DNA of 5,907 bases, from assembly GCA_020059765.1 (NCBI GenBank), contig JAGVBM010000049.1, forward strand, positions 1-5,907, read 5' to 3'. The translations under genes and the position numbers were made by a program. The notes under the pieces were generated by a model that saw only the letters and a list, made by a program, of their open reading frames with translations, did no database searches and was not told where the DNA came from. How positions within the stretch are numbered: position 1 is the stretch's first letter; every line of letters starts with the position of its first letter. This DNA comes from Bacillota bacterium (GTDB lineage Bacteria; Bacillota; Bacilli; Tumebacillales; Effusibacillaceae). Positions 5,496 to 5,907 of the stretch are shown here, piece after piece.

Positions 5496-5511
5496 TTTGA
5501 GCCCATTGTCA
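5490..5511. repeat. Inverted repeat over the asp23 promoter (candidate operator)
   Basis: TGACAAT (5490-5496) and ATTGTCA (5505-5511) form a perfect 7-bp dyad with an 8-bp spacer. One arm contains the -35 of the main promoter and the other most of the -35 of the overlapping candidate. The ten bases CCATTGTCAA at 5503-5512 recur exactly at 5422-5431 across the asp23 start. The arrangement suits a dimeric regulator, but part of the match arises because both arms resemble -35 hexamers. Confidence 0.45.
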
Positions 5512-5532
5512 ATCAAATCAGGCACCTGTCCA

Positions 5533-5907
5533 TCAAAGCGGATACATTTCCAGAAACTTGGTGTTCACGTCTCCTTCAATAAACGCAGGGTGGTTCAACA
5601 CCTTCAAATGAAACGGAATCGTCGTTTTAATCCCTTCGATCTGGAATTCCTGAAGGGCCCGCTCCATTCGCGCGATGGCTTCCATACGGGTCGGAGCCCA
5701 GACAATCAGCTTCGCAATCATCGAATCATAAAACGGGGTCACTTTATACCCGGGATAAGCCGCAGAGTCGATGCGTACGCCAAATCCTCCCGGCGGCAAA
5801 TATTTGCTGATGGTTCCCGGTGAAGGCAGAAAGTTCTTTTCCGGATCTTCCGCATTGATTCGGCATTCGATGGCCCATCCGTCCAATCGGATATCTTCCT
5901 GGCTGAA
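5533..5907 (-). CDS. accC: Acetyl-CoA carboxylase, biotin carboxylase subunit (3' part; gene runs off the right edge)
   Basis: AccC carboxylates the biotin of the carrier protein AccB with ATP and bicarbonate, the first half of malonyl-CoA formation for fatty-acid synthesis. The visible 124 residues are the C-terminal quarter of a protein usually near 450 residues, and the frame is open to the window edge at 5907. Characteristic stretches are GWAIECRINAEDP (10-22), FLPSPGTI (26-33), PPGGFGVRID (38-47), whose Arg corresponds to the catalytic Arg338 of the E. coli enzyme, PFYDSMIAKLIVW (58-70) and EGIKTTIPFH (91-100). It ends with FLEMYPL, a normal biotin carboxylase end. No U-run terminator follows, so some transcription from the accBC operon may continue into asp23. 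The apparent TTG start at 5886 is internal. Confidence 0.97.
   Translation of the reverse strand, partial: FSQEDIRLDGWAIECRINAEDPEKNFLPSPGTISKYLPPGGFGVRIDSAAYPGYKVTPFYDSMIAKLIVWAPTRMEAIARMERALQEFQIEGIKTTIPFHLKVLNHPAFIEGDVNTKFLEMYPL

Noticed and set aside
5520..5529. CAGG-GC-CCTG-like dyad after the accC stop as a terminator
   Set aside because: The stem is four base pairs with a 2-nt loop and no T run follows, so it cannot act as an intrinsic terminator.
5438..5532. FapR-type operator near the lipid-related asp23 promoter
   Set aside because: The B. subtilis FapR palindrome (TTAGTACC...GGTACTAA type) is not present. The dyad here is TGACAAT/ATTGTCA, a different sequence.
1..5907. CRISPR array, insertion sequence, tRNA or rRNA
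   Set aside because: I saw no regularly spaced repeats, transposase-like product, terminal repeats or tRNA-like clover structure. Non-coding gaps are all under 150 bp and are explained above.

Overview
The window is a compact, almost fully coding stretch in which every recognisable gene lies on the minus strand. Read in the direction of transcription (high to low coordinates) the order is: 3' end of accC (biotin carboxylase), an Asp23/Gls24-family gene, amaP (Asp23 membrane anchor), a DUF2273 small membrane protein, nusB, a diverged TsaD/Kae1 paralogue, a YumC-type ferredoxin/flavodoxin-NADP+ reductase, folD, and the 5' end of xseA. The backbone accC-asp23-nusB-folD-xseA matches the Bacillus subtilis accC-yqhY-nusB-folD-xseA locus. 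With strong purine-rich Shine-Dalgarno sites, several TTG starts and moderate G+C, this points to a Bacillota genome of the Bacillales/Alicyclobacillus-Tumebacillus-Paenibacillus type. The genus cannot be fixed from this sequence alone.

Region by region. At 5533-5907 the C-terminal 124 residues of AccC enter from the right edge. A strong extended -10 promoter in the accC-asp23 gap (5467-5495) overlaps a 7-bp inverted repeat. It drives asp23, then amaP and the DUF2273 gene, the last two sharing an ATGA stop/start overlap. A terminator-like GC hairpin with a U run separates asp23 from amaP, and a second hairpin with a U run separates the DUF2273 gene from nusB. The nusB stop overlaps the start of the TsaD-like gene. 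The reductase gene (1626-2642) has its own promoter, a perfect 8-bp inverted repeat just before its ribosome binding site, and its own terminator, so it looks like an independent unit inside the housekeeping cluster. folD then has a plausible promoter of its own and is closely coupled to xseA (13 bp gap).

Functionally the window combines fatty-acid precursor supply (AccC), an envelope/alkaline-shock module (Asp23, AmaP, DUF2273), transcription antitermination (NusB), a protein of unknown role related to the tRNA t6A enzyme TsaD, electron transfer (flavin reductase), one-carbon folate metabolism (FolD) and DNA repair (exonuclease VII large subunit). I see no mobile element, CRISPR array, tRNA or rRNA, and no clear evidence of an undescribed system. 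The points most worth a second look are the TsaD paralogue with altered signature motifs, the self-contained reductase unit with its leader inverted repeat, the dyad at the asp23 promoter, and the internal terminator-like hairpins that may set different expression levels within the cluster.
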